DNA of 64,000 nucleotides from Enterococcus canintestini (GTDB lineage: Bacteria > Bacillota > Bacilli > Lactobacillales > Enterococcaceae): assembly GCF_001885735.1 (NCBI RefSeq), contig NZ_JXKG01000006.1:1-64000 (forward strand), written 5' to 3'. The first letter of the stretch is position 1. Every line of letters begins with the position of its first letter. Positions 34,470 to 48,572 of the stretch are shown here, in pieces. The position numbers and the translations under genes were made by a program. The notes below the pieces were generated by a model, which did not search any database, was not told the origin of the DNA, and was given only the letters and a program-made list of their open reading frames with translations.

Positions 34470-34497
34470 AAATAGAGTGAATGATTTCACTCTATTT
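34470..34497. promoter_or_regulatory. 28-bp inverted repeat upstream of the PP2C-like gene
   Basis: AAATAGAGTGAA and TTCACTCTATTT are perfect 12-bp arms around TGAT. There is no T run. It ends seven bases before the -35 of the next promoter, a position typical of an activator or repressor site. Confidence 0.65.
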
Positions 34498-34504
34498 CAC
34501 GATG

Positions 34505-34533
34505 TTGGTATTTTAATTTTCTTGTGCTACTAT
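34505..34533 (+). promoter_or_regulatory. Promoter of the PP2C-like gene
   Basis: TTGGTA, 17 bp, TACTAT with an extended -10 TG. Confidence 0.65.
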
Positions 34534-34584
34534 AAGAAAATACGTAAAGCAGGGTTTTAAACTGATTTTGAAGGGAAGAATAAA

Positions 34585-35406
34585 ATGGCTGTATTCTTTT
34601 ATACTGATCGTGGGAATAATCAAAATGAAGATTTTGTCTATGGTAATGATACATTTGGTTTTATCTTAGATGGTGCTAGTGGCCTAGGGGAAAATTATTT
34701 AGTAGGGAATAGTGATGCACAAGTTTTTAGTCATTTTATTGGTAGTCAGTTGATTACACTTCTTGCTAATGAAAAAATGGCGACGAATCGGGCGTTAATG
34801 CAAGCAGTGACTAAATTTGCTCAGAAATACCGCAAAGAATTAGGTAGACTAACTCCAGACTTATGGCCGAGTGCTACTTTTAGCTGCTATCGTAAAATCG
34901 GCGATGAGATGGAATTTAGCTGGTTAGGTGATTCACCAATAACTGCTTTTTTGAGCCAACAGATGCGCACCTTTTATGACCGAACAGTGCCACAAAATGA
35001 TCAACGAATTGTGATGACTTTTCATCAGCTCTTAAAAAAAGGTGAAGTAATTGACGTGGCAAAAGAAACAGTCAAAGAAGATTTAATTAAAAATCGTCAG
35101 ATGAAAAATACACCGAATGGTTATGCTATTTTAGATCCATCACCAATTGGGATTGCACGTTTATCACAAAAAAAACTACCCCTTGTCCAGGTAGAAAAAA
35201 TTGTCATTACAAGCGATGGTTTTTATCGGTTAGTGGATACGTTTAACGAGTGTACCCCACATCAATTAGGTCAATTTAAAGATTATAGTATGCTTATTTC
35301 TGCTTGCGATCATCTTCGCCAGCTAGAAAGAGAAGATGCTCAATTACTAACTTATCCGCGTTTCAAGCAAAGTGACGATGCGAGTATTCTGGTGTGGCAA
35401 AAATAA
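34585..35406 (+). CDS. PP2C-like protein phosphatase
   Basis: A 273-residue protein with PP2C (PPM) motifs: TDRGNNQNEDF near the N-terminus, FILDGASGLG (metal-binding Asp and DGxxG), FSWLGDSPI, ITSDGFYR and the C-terminal SDDASILVW. These place the metal-binding aspartates for a Mn/Mg-dependent Ser/Thr phosphatase. It is not the standard Stp of the stp-prkC pair, being divergent and monocistronic. Its target is unknown. An inverted repeat directly upstream suggests dedicated regulation. Confidence 0.85.
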   Translation: MAVFFYTDRGNNQNEDFVYGNDTFGFILDGASGLGENYLVGNSDAQVFSHFIGSQLITLLANEKMATNRALMQAVTKFAQKYRKELGRLTPDLWPSATFSCYRKIGDEMEFSWLGDSPITAFLSQQMRTFYDRTVPQNDQRIVMTFHQLLKKGEVIDVAKETVKEDLIKNRQMKNTPNGYAILDPSPIGIARLSQKKLPLVQVEKIVITSDGFYRLVDTFNECTPHQLGQFKDYSMLISACDHLRQLEREDAQLLTYPRFKQSDDASILVWQK

Positions 35407-35410
35407 AAGA

Positions 35411-35444
35411 CGGTGTGACAGGAATCTTGTCACACCGCTTTTTT
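35411..35444. terminator. Terminator after the PP2C-like gene
   Basis: CGGTGTGACA pairs with TGTCACACCG around a short loop, followed by CTTTTTT. The reverse strand also has a T-rich tail. Its GTGACA/TGTCAC core recurs in terminators at 44674 and 52828. Confidence 0.88.
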
Positions 35445-35546
35445 AGTAGAACTAGTGTAAAGAAGAAATAGATGACATCAATAATAAATCTTCTTTAAAT
35501 ATTAGCTTGATAGTCGTAAAATGAAGCAAACTGTTCAATAGCTTTG

Positions 35547-35879
35547 TTAGGCGTTTTTCACGATTTTTTGAATTTGGTCATCTAAACTACGAATAACAGT
35601 TGCAGGATTATCTTTAAAATTTTTACTAAAAGAGTTTTGAGTTGCACTAACAGTGCCAACTTCTTGATTCATGATATCGTAGATAACTAAACTTTCATCT
35701 TCTTTGCGCCATTTTACTTTCCAATAAGGACCTTCTAAAGCGCCGTTTAATATATCTTGAGCGTTGTCTAAAACGGCTTGTTTAATAACGATTTCTTCGG
35801 TAGTTTCAATTCCTCTGTTTTTATCTTCATTTAATTTTTCAGCAACTTCATTCATATTAGTGGGAACAAGTACGGACAT
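35547..35879 (-). CDS. Hypothetical 110-residue cytosolic protein
   Basis: The ATG at 35879 follows an AAGGAGGAA site; a longer in-frame start would place that site inside the coding part. The protein is charged, with no signal peptide or membrane helix. The N-terminal half looks helical (NMNEVAEKLNEDKNRG) and the middle looks like beta strands (YWKVKWRKEDESLVIYDIMNQEVG). I do not recognise the family, and the flanking genes are on the other strand. Confidence 0.72.
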   Translation of the reverse strand: MSVLVPTNMNEVAEKLNEDKNRGIETTEEIVIKQAVLDNAQDILNGALEGPYWKVKWRKEDESLVIYDIMNQEVGTVSATQNSFSKNFKDNPATVIRSLDDQIQKIVKNA

Positions 35880-36037
35880 CTCACATTCCTCCTTTTTTTC
35901 TATTATAGCTTTATTTGTAAAATGTTGGTAAAAATTGCTTTTCATCAGAACAATGGTTTTTATTTCACAAAATTGAAGAGAAGGTCTACTCTTTAAATAG
36001 AAATGAAATGTAAGTAAACAAAGAAGGGATGAATGAA

Positions 36038-37438
36038 ATGAATAAGCACAGTGAATGCACGACGATTTTAGTAGGGAAAAAAGCTTCCATTGACGGCTCT
36101 ACGATGATTGCACGTAACGAAGATGGTGAAGCGCCATTAAATCCGAAAAATTTTATCGTAGTCAACCCGTCAGAGCAAAAACAAGATTATAAGGCTGTTA
36201 TCAGTGGTGTAGAAATAAAATTACCAGCGAATCCTTTACGTTATACGGCGACACCCGATGTTTCGCCTAAAATTGGTATTTGGGGTGAGTCAGGTATTAA
36301 TAGTGCCAATGTGGCGATGTCTGCTACAGAAACGATTACTAGTAATTCCCGTATTTTAGGCATTGATCCCTATGTTGAAGGTGGGATTGGTGAAGAGGAC
36401 ATGTTAACAGTTGTCTTACCTTACATTAAAAGTGCAAAAGAAGGGGTAGAACGTCTTGGGGCACTGCTGGAAGAGTTTGGCACTTATGAACCCAATGGCA
36501 TCGCTTTTTCTGATAATGAAGAAATTTGGTGGCTTGAAACAATTGGAGGCCATCATTGGGCAGCTGTGCGTATTCCAGATGATGCTTATGTAGTTGCACC
36601 AAATCGTATGAATATTACCGATTTTGATTTTGAGGCCCCAGATACAATGTGCTCATCAGATTTAAAAGAATTGATTGATGAAAATCATTTGAATCCGGAC
36701 TATGATGGCTACAATTTGCGACATATATTTGGTAGCGCAACAGTTAAAGATAACCAATACAATAATCCTCGTGCTTGGTATATTCAACGTTTCTTTACCC
36801 CTGAGGTAGAACAATCGCCTTTTGATCAAAATTTACCGTTCATTTGTAAAGCGAATCGTTTAATTAGTATTGAAGATGTGAAGTGGGCGCTTAGTTCTCA
36901 TTATGAAGAAACGGTGTATGACTGTTATGGTGATGGTACTGATGCACAAAAACGTCAGCTACGTCCAGTAGGAATTAATCGTAATCAAGAAGTTCATATT
37001 TTGCAATTACGCAATGATGTTGCAAAAGAAATTGCAGGAATTCACTGGCTCGCCTTTGGTCCTAATACTTTTAATACAGTGGTGCCGTTTTATGCCAATG
37101 TTACAGATACTCCTGCTTTTTATAAAGAAGTCAGCGAAGAATTTGGCTTGGATAACATGTACTGGTTAAGTGGACTTATCGCGGTTTTAGGGGATACGAA
37201 TTATAATTTGTATTCCGATGTCAGAGATGACTATGTTCAAGCAAGTGTCGCTGCTTTTCGCCAAATTCAACGGCAAAGTGATCAAGCGGCATCAAGTCAA
37301 ACTGATCTTTCCCATTATTTAGCTTCAGTAAATGAGGAATATGCAAAAGTAGCTAAAGAAATGACCACAAAGTTATTAGGGCAAATGGTAATGTTAGGAG
37401 CACCTCAAATGAAGCTACGCTTTAATTTAGGCGATTAA
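36038..37438 (+). CDS. pepD: C69-family dipeptidase (PepD type)
   Basis: A 466-residue N-terminal nucleophile hydrolase of peptidase family C69. The sequence MNKHSECTTILVGKKASIDGSTMIARNEDG matches lactobacillal PepD, in which a short propeptide is removed and Cys (C7 here) becomes the N-terminal nucleophile. It cleaves a broad range of dipeptides in the cytosol. I start at ATG 36038, nine bases after AAGAAGGG; the ATG at 36029 abuts that site and is too close. It is a single gene. Confidence 0.92.
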   Translation: MNKHSECTTILVGKKASIDGSTMIARNEDGEAPLNPKNFIVVNPSEQKQDYKAVISGVEIKLPANPLRYTATPDVSPKIGIWGESGINSANVAMSATETITSNSRILGIDPYVEGGIGEEDMLTVVLPYIKSAKEGVERLGALLEEFGTYEPNGIAFSDNEEIWWLETIGGHHWAAVRIPDDAYVVAPNRMNITDFDFEAPDTMCSSDLKELIDENHLNPDYDGYNLRHIFGSATVKDNQYNNPRAWYIQRFFTPEVEQSPFDQNLPFICKANRLISIEDVKWALSSHYEETVYDCYGDGTDAQKRQLRPVGINRNQEVHILQLRNDVAKEIAGIHWLAFGPNTFNTVVPFYANVTDTPAFYKEVSEEFGLDNMYWLSGLIAVLGDTNYNLYSDVRDDYVQASVAAFRQIQRQSDQAASSQTDLSHYLASVNEEYAKVAKEMTTKLLGQMVMLGAPQMKLRFNLGD

Positions 37439-37551
37439 AAATTGTTTAACTAAGTATCAAGTAAATAAGCAAAGTTACAGATAGTTATTTAACTATTAAA
37501 GAATAAAATGAAGTTTTTAAAATGGTGTTTTTATTTTCAAAAACTTTATCT

Positions 37552-37643
37552 AAAAAAACAGCCACTGCGCGCCGAAGTGAGCAAAATTAGATTTTCAGTC
37601 TAATTTTCACTCCACTTCAAGGCTTAATGTAGTGGCTGTTTTT
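37552..37643. terminator. Bidirectional terminator with nested stems
   Basis: AAAAACAGCCACT pairs with AGTGGCTGTTTTT. Inside it, GAAGTG pairs with CACTTC and AAAATTAGA with TCTAATTTT. It lies between convergent genes. Confidence 0.85.
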
Positions 37644-37648
37644 AGTGC

Positions 37649-38020
37649 TTATTTTAGTTGTGTTAGTGCTTTTTGTGGCACTGTCTTCTCGTTAACTTCT
37701 TCCCACTGGGTGACTTCTTCTTTTTTAGAATTATAGGTCACTTTTAAGTAGGCATTTTTTCGTAAGGGACGTTCTTTATTGGCTCTAAATGATAATTCTT
37801 TGCTGTTACCTTTATCATCGTAGCCGGTGAGTTGATATTCATAATCCAAATACTCTTGACCACTGTCATCTTTTAACGTTACTTGTTTACCATCGGTTGT
37901 AATCTGGACGTAATAAGTGTCTCCACCCATCTCAGTATTTTCAATAAATTTAAATAACCCAAAGGCTGCAGCAATGATTACTACTAAGCCGATTAATAGT
38001 TTTTTCACGTGTTCCACCAT
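37649..38020 (-). CDS. YxeA-family (DUF1093) secreted/membrane-anchored protein
   Basis: A 123-residue protein with one N-terminal hydrophobic helix (KKLLIGLVVIIAAAFGLFKF), acting as signal peptide or anchor, and a small beta-rich outer domain. The segment GGDTYYVQITTDGK and the YEYQLTGYDDKGNSKELSF stretch match the DUF1093/YxeA family, an OB-like fold of unknown function. The start at 38020 has an AAAGGAA site. It lies convergent to the dipeptidase gene. Confidence 0.82.
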   Translation of the reverse strand: MVEHVKKLLIGLVVIIAAAFGLFKFIENTEMGGDTYYVQITTDGKQVTLKDDSGQEYLDYEYQLTGYDDKGNSKELSFRANKERPLRKNAYLKVTYNSKKEEVTQWEEVNEKTVPQKALTQLK

Positions 38021-38488
38021 CCTAGTTCCTTTATAGTCTTATCTTAAAGCTATTTTAAAAAAGGTGCCATTGTTTTAACTTGCGTTAGACTTACAATTTT
38101 GCAATGATTCTTTTGACAAAAAAAAGCCTTAAAAAGGCTCGAGTAATAAGAAAACTTCATATAAAAATTGGCCTATAGGATACGGCTAAAGGACAAAATA
38201 AAAATTGGGGCGGAAACAATGGGGAGAAAGTTTCCGCCTAATGGAAAATTAAGGTTATCGGGGAATATCCTCTATTTCTAGTTCCATATTTTACACTTAT
38301 TTCTACAATTATTAAATTTTAGCTGTAGGAAAACAGAAAAATATTTTTAGTTTAAGTTATTTTTAAATCAGAAAATTGTTGTTAGAAAAGGATTGAATGA
38401 TAAATAAGTGTTTTTCTTCATTTTTTTTTAGATTTTAGAATTTTTTGATAGCAAATAAAATTTAGTTAGGGGAAAGAATAATAATTTG
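38021..38488. other. Intergenic region with two minus-strand terminator-like hairpins
   Basis: No reading frame with a ribosome site is seen. AGCCTT/AAGGCT near 38124-38138 gives a hairpin followed by eight T on the minus strand. GGCGGAAAC and GTTTCCGCC (38209-38238, 12-base loop) give a 9-bp stem followed on the minus strand by a T-rich tail. Both would stop leftward transcripts, yet no gene lies to the right on that strand, so a small minus-strand RNA is possible. Confidence 0.5.
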
Positions 38489-38502
38489 AGCAATCGGTTG
38501 CT
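38489..38502. promoter_or_regulatory. LacI/MalR-type operator 1
   Basis: AGCAATCGGTTGCT is a near-perfect palindrome with the CG centre of LacI-family sites. It lies 120 bp upstream of a second copy, both before the maltodextrin hydrolase operon. Confidence 0.65.
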
Positions 38503-38608
38503 GTAGTATTGATAATTTTTATTCAGATTTGAAACTTATAAATATTTTTATCAAATTATCCAAGCATTTTCACTGTTTTATCTGATTTTTTTATAAAAGA
38601 ATATGTCT

Positions 38609-38620
38609 GCAATCGATTGC
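38609..38620. promoter_or_regulatory. LacI/MalR-type operator 2
   Basis: GCAATCGATTGC is a perfect palindrome and shares the GCAATCG core with operator 1. The pair would suit looping repression by a MalR-like regulator not present in this window. Confidence 0.7.
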
Positions 38621-38718
38621 GTAGTTTCGTTGAAAAGCATTTTCTTTTATGCCATAATGAGATTGAAATGACAGCAAATAAAGAAAGCGTCACAATAAAA
38701 AAGAAAAGGTGTGATGAA

Positions 38719-43743
<5,025 letters not shown>

Positions 43744-43895
43744 GGGCAGTTTAACTTGTTTGCTTTAGATAATAAGAGTAGCGCAAAACAAACTTATGAA
43801 TTGATACAGCATAATCATGTGCTTTATTTTGTCTAATATTTATAATTTTGCTAAACTGAAGTCTATAAGTTGAAAGAAAGAGATAGGAGCAAATA

Positions 43896-44612
43896 ATGGC
43901 GACAAAATGGCAAAAAAAAGATTTATGGGCTTTGTTCATCATACCGTTGGAACTTTTAATAGGAAATAATTTGATTCATATTTCTTATTTTAAGGATAAT
44001 CCGTTATATCTTTTAATTGGTAGTGTGGGCATTAATTTAGTGGCTTTTTCAATTCTAATTTTTTTCTACAAAAAAGATTTGAAAGAGCAGTGGTCACAGT
44101 ATCGCCAACGTTTGTGGTTAAACTTATTGTTGGCAGTTGTTTTAGTAGTTGCAAGTCATCTCTTGATTCAATTTGTCAGAGGGACTATACCGGAAAATTT
44201 ATTAAAAATTTCAACTGATGCTTCTGATGCAGCAGTATCAGAAAGTAGTTTTAGTGGCAATGTCCAACTTGTGGCGCTGTTTTTAGCGGCGATTCCCTCT
44301 TTTATAGCGCCTTTTTCAGAAGAACTCATATTCCGCTATCTATTAGTTGGCAAAGCCCCTAACAATTTGGTGAGAATTGTGATGTTATTTGTTCAAGCTG
44401 TTTTATTTGGTTTGATTCATTATGCTAATTTTAACGGTAACATCTATGCAACGATTCCATATATGGCAGTAGGATTTTTCTTTGGTCTTATTTACATGGT
44501 TTATCGTAATATTTGGGGATCATTGATTGTCCATTGGATCTTCAATACCGTTAATCAGATGTTGCCAACGTTATTCATTATCATTTTGACATTACTCGGA
44601 ATTGTAAAGTAA
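43896..44612 (+). CDS. CPBP-family intramembrane metalloprotease
   Basis: A 238-residue protein with about seven helices and the Abi/CAAX-protease-like motifs: EELIFRYL near residue 141 (EExxxR), FGLIHY, and IVHWIFNTVNQ (HxxxN). The Glu and His residues would bind zinc within the membrane. Enterococcal and lactobacillal relatives occur with bacteriocin immunity or as stress genes; this one stands alone, so its role is open. AGGAGC precedes the ATG. Confidence 0.87.
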   Translation: MATKWQKKDLWALFIIPLELLIGNNLIHISYFKDNPLYLLIGSVGINLVAFSILIFFYKKDLKEQWSQYRQRLWLNLLLAVVLVVASHLLIQFVRGTIPENLLKISTDASDAAVSESSFSGNVQLVALFLAAIPSFIAPFSEELIFRYLLVGKAPNNLVRIVMLFVQAVLFGLIHYANFNGNIYATIPYMAVGFFFGLIYMVYRNIWGSLIVHWIFNTVNQMLPTLFIIILTLLGIVK

Positions 44613-44673
44613 TCTAATGGGCGATTAAACGGATAAAAATTGCAAATTTAGTAGTCTTATAAGTGGAAAGTTT

Positions 44674-44712
44674 AGGCAGTGTGACAAAAGTCTTGTCACG
44701 CTGCCTTTTTTC
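44674..44712 (+). terminator. Terminator after the CPBP gene
   Basis: AGGCAG-T-GTGAC pairs with GTCAC-G-CTGCCT, followed by six T. The core matches the terminators at 35411 and 52828. Confidence 0.88.
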
Positions 44713-44814
44713 CGAATAAGCGGTTGATAGCAGCTGTTTTTATTACAAGCTCTTTTTTTAATAAAATGTTTAAAGAAGTATTTTAAGCAATCATGAGTTA
44801 AATAAGAAGGCAGT

Positions 44815-46008
44815 CTAATCATTTAACGCCAATAAATGTTTTCTTAAAAGCGGATCAGAAGCATACAGATACAGACCAAATTTTCCCCGTTTTAATAAAA
44901 TATTAACTGAGTTCATGACGATAGCATCTTTTGCTTTAGCTAGCATAGGAATATCATTTCTATTTTTAAAAGCTTCGTGATCTTCGTAAAGACTACTGTC
45001 AACATAGATTTTGTCTTTTTTTTCATCGTATTTAATGCTCGGACCTAAAATAACACCGGCGTAATTTAAATCAAATCCTTGTATGGTATAAATGGAGCCG
45101 ACTTCCTGAATGGTTTCTGGGCGCTCTGCCCAAGGACGGTCGGTAAAATTAATTTTATCCCAAGGCAACTTTAATTGCCCAGCTGTCACAAACCACGTCT
45201 TTCCATCTAAAACGGTAAAAGGAAAATCAGCGGTGGCTAACAGGCGGGATAGTCCGAAAGCCTTATTTTTTTCCTGTATTTTTTCATACATTGGTAAGCC
45301 ATCGGCAAAAAATTCTAACTCAAAATTGGCAGTTTGGGGTCTTTTTAACAGTTTCCCTTTTGTAAAAGCATCAATCCAAGCGGTTATCGCTTTATTTTGG
45401 ACACGATACTGTTTATCCAAGTGATAATATTCGGTTGGGTGACCAGTTAATAACGCTTTTAGCCAATCATTTTGCCAGTAACTTTTGAGTTTCACTACTT
45501 GCTGCGGATCAAAAACAAAAATCACCACTTTAGCTAACTGCATAATTTCAGCTAATTGATTTTGTTGTTTAAAATTATTAAAGGGATCCTCTTTAGTTAA
45601 TAACAAATGGCCCTCATCAATCATCACAATATCGGCTTGTTGATGATTTTTTTTATAACGGTTAATAAAAGGAGTTGGTTTCATAAAATCTTTTTTATAA
45701 AGGTGGCTTGTTTTTGTCGCCAGTTCTTTATAAATTTTTAGCATCTCATTGTGATTAACCAATAATTTATTGTCAAAGCCAGAAAAAGGAGTATCTTTTT
45801 GACGGGCTAACGTTTGTAATTTTTCAAAAGCACTAGCTAAAACAATGCTTTTACCCGCACCAGCGTCGCCACTTAAAACAAAGACGGCGGACTTTTTGGC
45901 CGTCGCATTTTCGGCACTGAACTTTAAAATTGCGTCTATCACTTTTTGTTGTGAGGGATCTAATTGGGCCGTTTTAGGCAGAATAAAACTACTCGTAAAT
46001 GTTTCCAT
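44815..46008 (-). CDS. DUF2075 P-loop ATPase/helicase-like protein
   Basis: A 397-residue ATPase of the DUF2075 family. Walker A is LSGDAGAGKSIVL near residue 45 and Walker B is VMIDEGHLLL. VFVFDPQQVV, LDKQYRVQN (motif IV-like) and SIYTIQGFDLNYAGVILG follow the superfamily 1 helicase pattern, ending with ILLKRGKFGLYLYASD. Its role is uncertain; DUF2075 genes sometimes occur in defence islands but this copy has no such partner. The ATG at 46008 lies eight bases after AGGAAG; the GTG at 46017 overlaps that site. Confidence 0.82.
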   Translation of the reverse strand: METFTSSFILPKTAQLDPSQQKVIDAILKFSAENATAKKSAVFVLSGDAGAGKSIVLASAFEKLQTLARQKDTPFSGFDNKLLVNHNEMLKIYKELATKTSHLYKKDFMKPTPFINRYKKNHQQADIVMIDEGHLLLTKEDPFNNFKQQNQLAEIMQLAKVVIFVFDPQQVVKLKSYWQNDWLKALLTGHPTEYYHLDKQYRVQNKAITAWIDAFTKGKLLKRPQTANFELEFFADGLPMYEKIQEKNKAFGLSRLLATADFPFTVLDGKTWFVTAGQLKLPWDKINFTDRPWAERPETIQEVGSIYTIQGFDLNYAGVILGPSIKYDEKKDKIYVDSSLYEDHEAFKNRNDIPMLAKAKDAIVMNSVNILLKRGKFGLYLYASDPLLRKHLLALND

Positions 46009-46151
46009 TGTCTTCACTTCCTAAACATTATTGTAGAAAAAATCTTCTTATTTGTAGAATATTTTGATTTAAGGCGTTATCATTTTCCCTTGTGTCTGGG
46101 ATTCTTTATAATAAAAGGAGAAATTTCATTTTGATGAAAAGAGGAGATAAA

Positions 46152-47087
46152 ATGGCAGAAGAGAAAAATCATGGAATGATGGCTGTTATTGCCGCTTTAG
46201 TTGCCAATATTTTAGTCGCCATTAGTAAATTTATTGGCTATATGTTGAGTGGTAGTGCTGCTATGTTAAACGAAAGTATTCATAGTGTAGTGGATTGTAG
46301 TAATCAAGCCCTCTTGTTAATCGGTGATAAGCGGTCGACAAGACCGATTAGTGAATTACATCAATTTGGTGAAGGTCGGGCCAAATACTTTTTTAGTACG
46401 ATTGTAGCAACCATGCTCTTTTTTGGTGGTGGTGCGCTTGGCGTAATGGAAGCATTAGAAAAACTTTTTCATCCCGCCCATGAAGTTGGTAATCAGTGGC
46501 TTATAATTGTAATTTTACTTTTTGGTATGGTAGTAGAAGGTAGCTCATTACGCATTGCTTTTAAAGAGATTAAAGAACTAAATACAGAAAAACTCCCACT
46601 GTTTCGTTTTTTACGAGAAAGTCGCCACAGTGAAATTTTAATTATTTTTACCGAAGATTTTTGTGCGGTGATTGGTTTATTACTTGCTTTAGCCGGAACG
46701 ATTTTAACGATGGTGACAGGTAATGCGGTTTTTGATGCCTTGAGTGGGTTATTAATTGGGCTTTTGCTAATGTTTGCGGCCATCTTTTTAGCCCGTGAGT
46801 TTTATAGCTTAATCATAGGGGAAAGTGTAACGGCTGGTGATTTAAAAAAAATTAAAGCAGCGTTTAATCGCAAAGAAGTCAAACGTTTGATTGATATTAA
46901 AACGGTCCACTTAGGGCCAACTGAAATTATGATTGCGGCTAAAATTGATATTGTCGATGAAGATGAAGCCCACAGTTATACGGTGGTAAACGATATTGAA
47001 CGCGATATTCGCCATAGTTTACCGGATAAGAAAGCTTATATTTACATTGAAACAGATGAATATGATCCTAACTATGTCAGAAAATAA
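46152..47087 (+). CDS. Cation diffusion facilitator (metal exporter)
   Basis: A 311-residue CDF transporter with about six helices and a C-terminal cytoplasmic metallochaperone-like domain. The metal site in helix 2 is seen as NESIHSVVDCSNQ (HxxxD), and helix 5 has TEDFCAVIG. It would export Zn, Mn, Fe or Co in exchange for protons. The ATG at 46152 has a GAGGAGA site; an earlier in-frame start has none. It is followed by efp with a separate promoter. Confidence 0.88.
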   Translation: MAEEKNHGMMAVIAALVANILVAISKFIGYMLSGSAAMLNESIHSVVDCSNQALLLIGDKRSTRPISELHQFGEGRAKYFFSTIVATMLFFGGGALGVMEALEKLFHPAHEVGNQWLIIVILLFGMVVEGSSLRIAFKEIKELNTEKLPLFRFLRESRHSEILIIFTEDFCAVIGLLLALAGTILTMVTGNAVFDALSGLLIGLLLMFAAIFLAREFYSLIIGESVTAGDLKKIKAAFNRKEVKRLIDIKTVHLGPTEIMIAAKIDIVDEDEAHSYTVVNDIERDIRHSLPDKKAYIYIETDEYDPNYVRK

Positions 47088-47136
47088 GGGTGGATTGGAT
47101 AAATTTTGGCTAAAACTAGCATAAACGCGTCTTGTT

Positions 47137-47145
47137 TGCTACAAT
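47137..47145 (+). promoter_or_regulatory. Extended -10 promoter of efp
   Basis: TGcTACAAT, 39 bp before the efp start codon. The -35 region (TAGCAT) is weak. Confidence 0.55.
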
Positions 47146-47183
47146 GAAAAAGAATTTTATAACAAGAAAGAAGGATTTAAACA

Positions 47184-47744
47184 ATGATTGCAGCAAGTGA
47201 CTTACGGGCAGGAATGACATTTGTCCAAGACGGTAAATTGATTAAAGTTTTAGATGCCAGTCATCATAAACCAGGTAAAGGAAATACAGTAATGCGTATG
47301 AAACTTCGTGATGTGAGAAGTGGCGCGACTTATGATACTACTTTACGTCCAGATGAAAAATTTGAAAAAGCCCACATTGATACAAAACCGGTACAATATT
47401 TATATACAATGGATGATACAGCCTTTTTCATGGATCTAGAAACGTATGAACAATATGAAATTCCAGTCGAAACAATTGAAGAAGAAATGAAATATTTACT
47501 AGAAAATATGGAAGTGAAAATCCAATTCTTCGGTTCAGAAGTTATTGGTGTTCAACTACCAACAACAGTCGTTTTAGTTGTAACTGAAACACAACCTTCA
47601 ATTAAAGGGGCGACTGTAACGGGCTCTGGTAAACCTGCGACAATGGAAACAGGTTTAGTTGTGAACGTTCCAGATTTCATTGAAGCTGGTGAAAGTTTAG
47701 AAATCAATACAGCTGAAGGTACTTACATTAAGCGTGCCAAATAA
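47184..47744 (+). CDS. efp: Elongation factor P
   Basis: EF-P relieves ribosome stalling at polyproline stretches. The 186-residue protein has three OB-like domains and the family motif KPGKGN, with K32 at the loop tip, the residue that B. subtilis-type EF-P modifies with 5-aminopentanol. No EpmA-type lysyl-modification gene is nearby. It has its own promoter and terminator. AAGAAGG precedes the ATG. Confidence 0.97.
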   Translation: MIAASDLRAGMTFVQDGKLIKVLDASHHKPGKGNTVMRMKLRDVRSGATYDTTLRPDEKFEKAHIDTKPVQYLYTMDDTAFFMDLETYEQYEIPVETIEEEMKYLLENMEVKIQFFGSEVIGVQLPTTVVLVVTETQPSIKGATVTGSGKPATMETGLVVNVPDFIEAGESLEINTAEGTYIKRAK

Positions 47745-47752
47745 TTAAATTT

Positions 47753-47790
47753 AAAAACCAAGAGTTGTACCTTTCACTCTTGGTTTTTTT
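47753..47790 (+). terminator. Terminator after efp
   Basis: AACCAAGAGT pairs with ACTCTTGGTT and seven T follow. Confidence 0.9.
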
Positions 47791-47835
47791 GTGCTACTTT
47801 TTTGATAAGAAATTTTTACAGAAGGAGGCGTTGAA

Positions 47836-48219
47836 ATGGACTATTTGATTGTAGCTTTTTTTGCCTTTTTTGGTGGTAATGCCCGCTATTTACTAGGCGT
47901 GAATTTACCAGTAGTAAATGGTTTTCCGTTGGGAACGTTAGCTGCTAATTTATTAGGGTGTTTTTTATTTAGTTGGCTGGTTAAACATATTATGGCAGAT
48001 AAAGATGTAAATGGTCGGCTCATTCTCGGGGTTGGAACCGGTTTTTTTGGCGCTTTTACCACGTTTTCTTCTTTTGCATTAGAGACAGTGAAACTATTTG
48101 AAACCAACATCTTCTTGGCATTTATTTATCTTATTTTATCGATTGGTGGCGGCCTTTTTGCAGCTTATCTAGGAGAAAAATTTTGGCGACCTAAAGCAAA
48201 TAAGGAGGATTTTAAATGA
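47836..48219 (+). CDS. crcB: Fluoride channel CrcB/Fluc, subunit 1
   Basis: A 127-residue four-helix Fluc protein. GxGTGFFGAFTTFSSFA is the family's central motif, with the Thr/Ser/Phe residues that line the fluoride path, and GNARYLLG lies in helix 1. With the next gene, which overlaps by four bases, it should form a heterodimeric dual-topology channel that lets fluoride leave the cell. I found no fluoride riboswitch in the short leader. Confidence 0.93.
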   Translation: MDYLIVAFFAFFGGNARYLLGVNLPVVNGFPLGTLAANLLGCFLFSWLVKHIMADKDVNGRLILGVGTGFFGAFTTFSSFALETVKLFETNIFLAFIYLILSIGGGLFAAYLGEKFWRPKANKEDFK

Positions 48220-48572
48220 ATCTATTACTTGTTGGTTTTGGAGCAGCTTTAGGTGCAATGGCACGTTTTGCGATTAATCGTTTTTTTGAAAAGCGGCCTC
48301 ATCCTTATCCTTGGGCTACTCAAATTATAAATTTAACCGGCGCTTTTCTTTTAGGCATATTTTCTGGTTTGAACTTAGGGAATGCTCTTTATTTATTTTT
48401 AGGAACTGGAATGATGGGGGGCTATACGACTTTTTCAACGTTTAACTTTGAAATGTTAACGTTATATCAAACAAAACGAAAACTTTTTTATTACTATTTT
48501 GCTCTTTCTTATGGTGGCGGCCTCTTGTTAAGCTTTCTTGGCGTAGCACTGGGGAGTTTTTTAGCAAAATAA
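48216..48572 (+). CDS. crcB: Fluoride channel CrcB/Fluc, subunit 2
   Basis: A 118-residue paralogue of the preceding gene, starting in its stop codon. GAALGAMARFAINR and GTGMMGGYTTFSTFNFE are the conserved elements. Paired crcB genes are common in Gram-positive bacteria; the two subunits are expected to insert in opposite orientations. Confidence 0.93.
   Translation: MNLLLVGFGAALGAMARFAINRFFEKRPHPYPWATQIINLTGAFLLGIFSGLNLGNALYLFLGTGMMGGYTTFSTFNFEMLTLYQTKRKLFYYYFALSYGGGLLLSFLGVALGSFLAK

Noticed and set aside
47791-47835. Fluoride riboswitch upstream of crcB
   Set aside because: Only 45 bp separate the efp terminator from crcB and no crcB-motif pseudoknot elements are seen.
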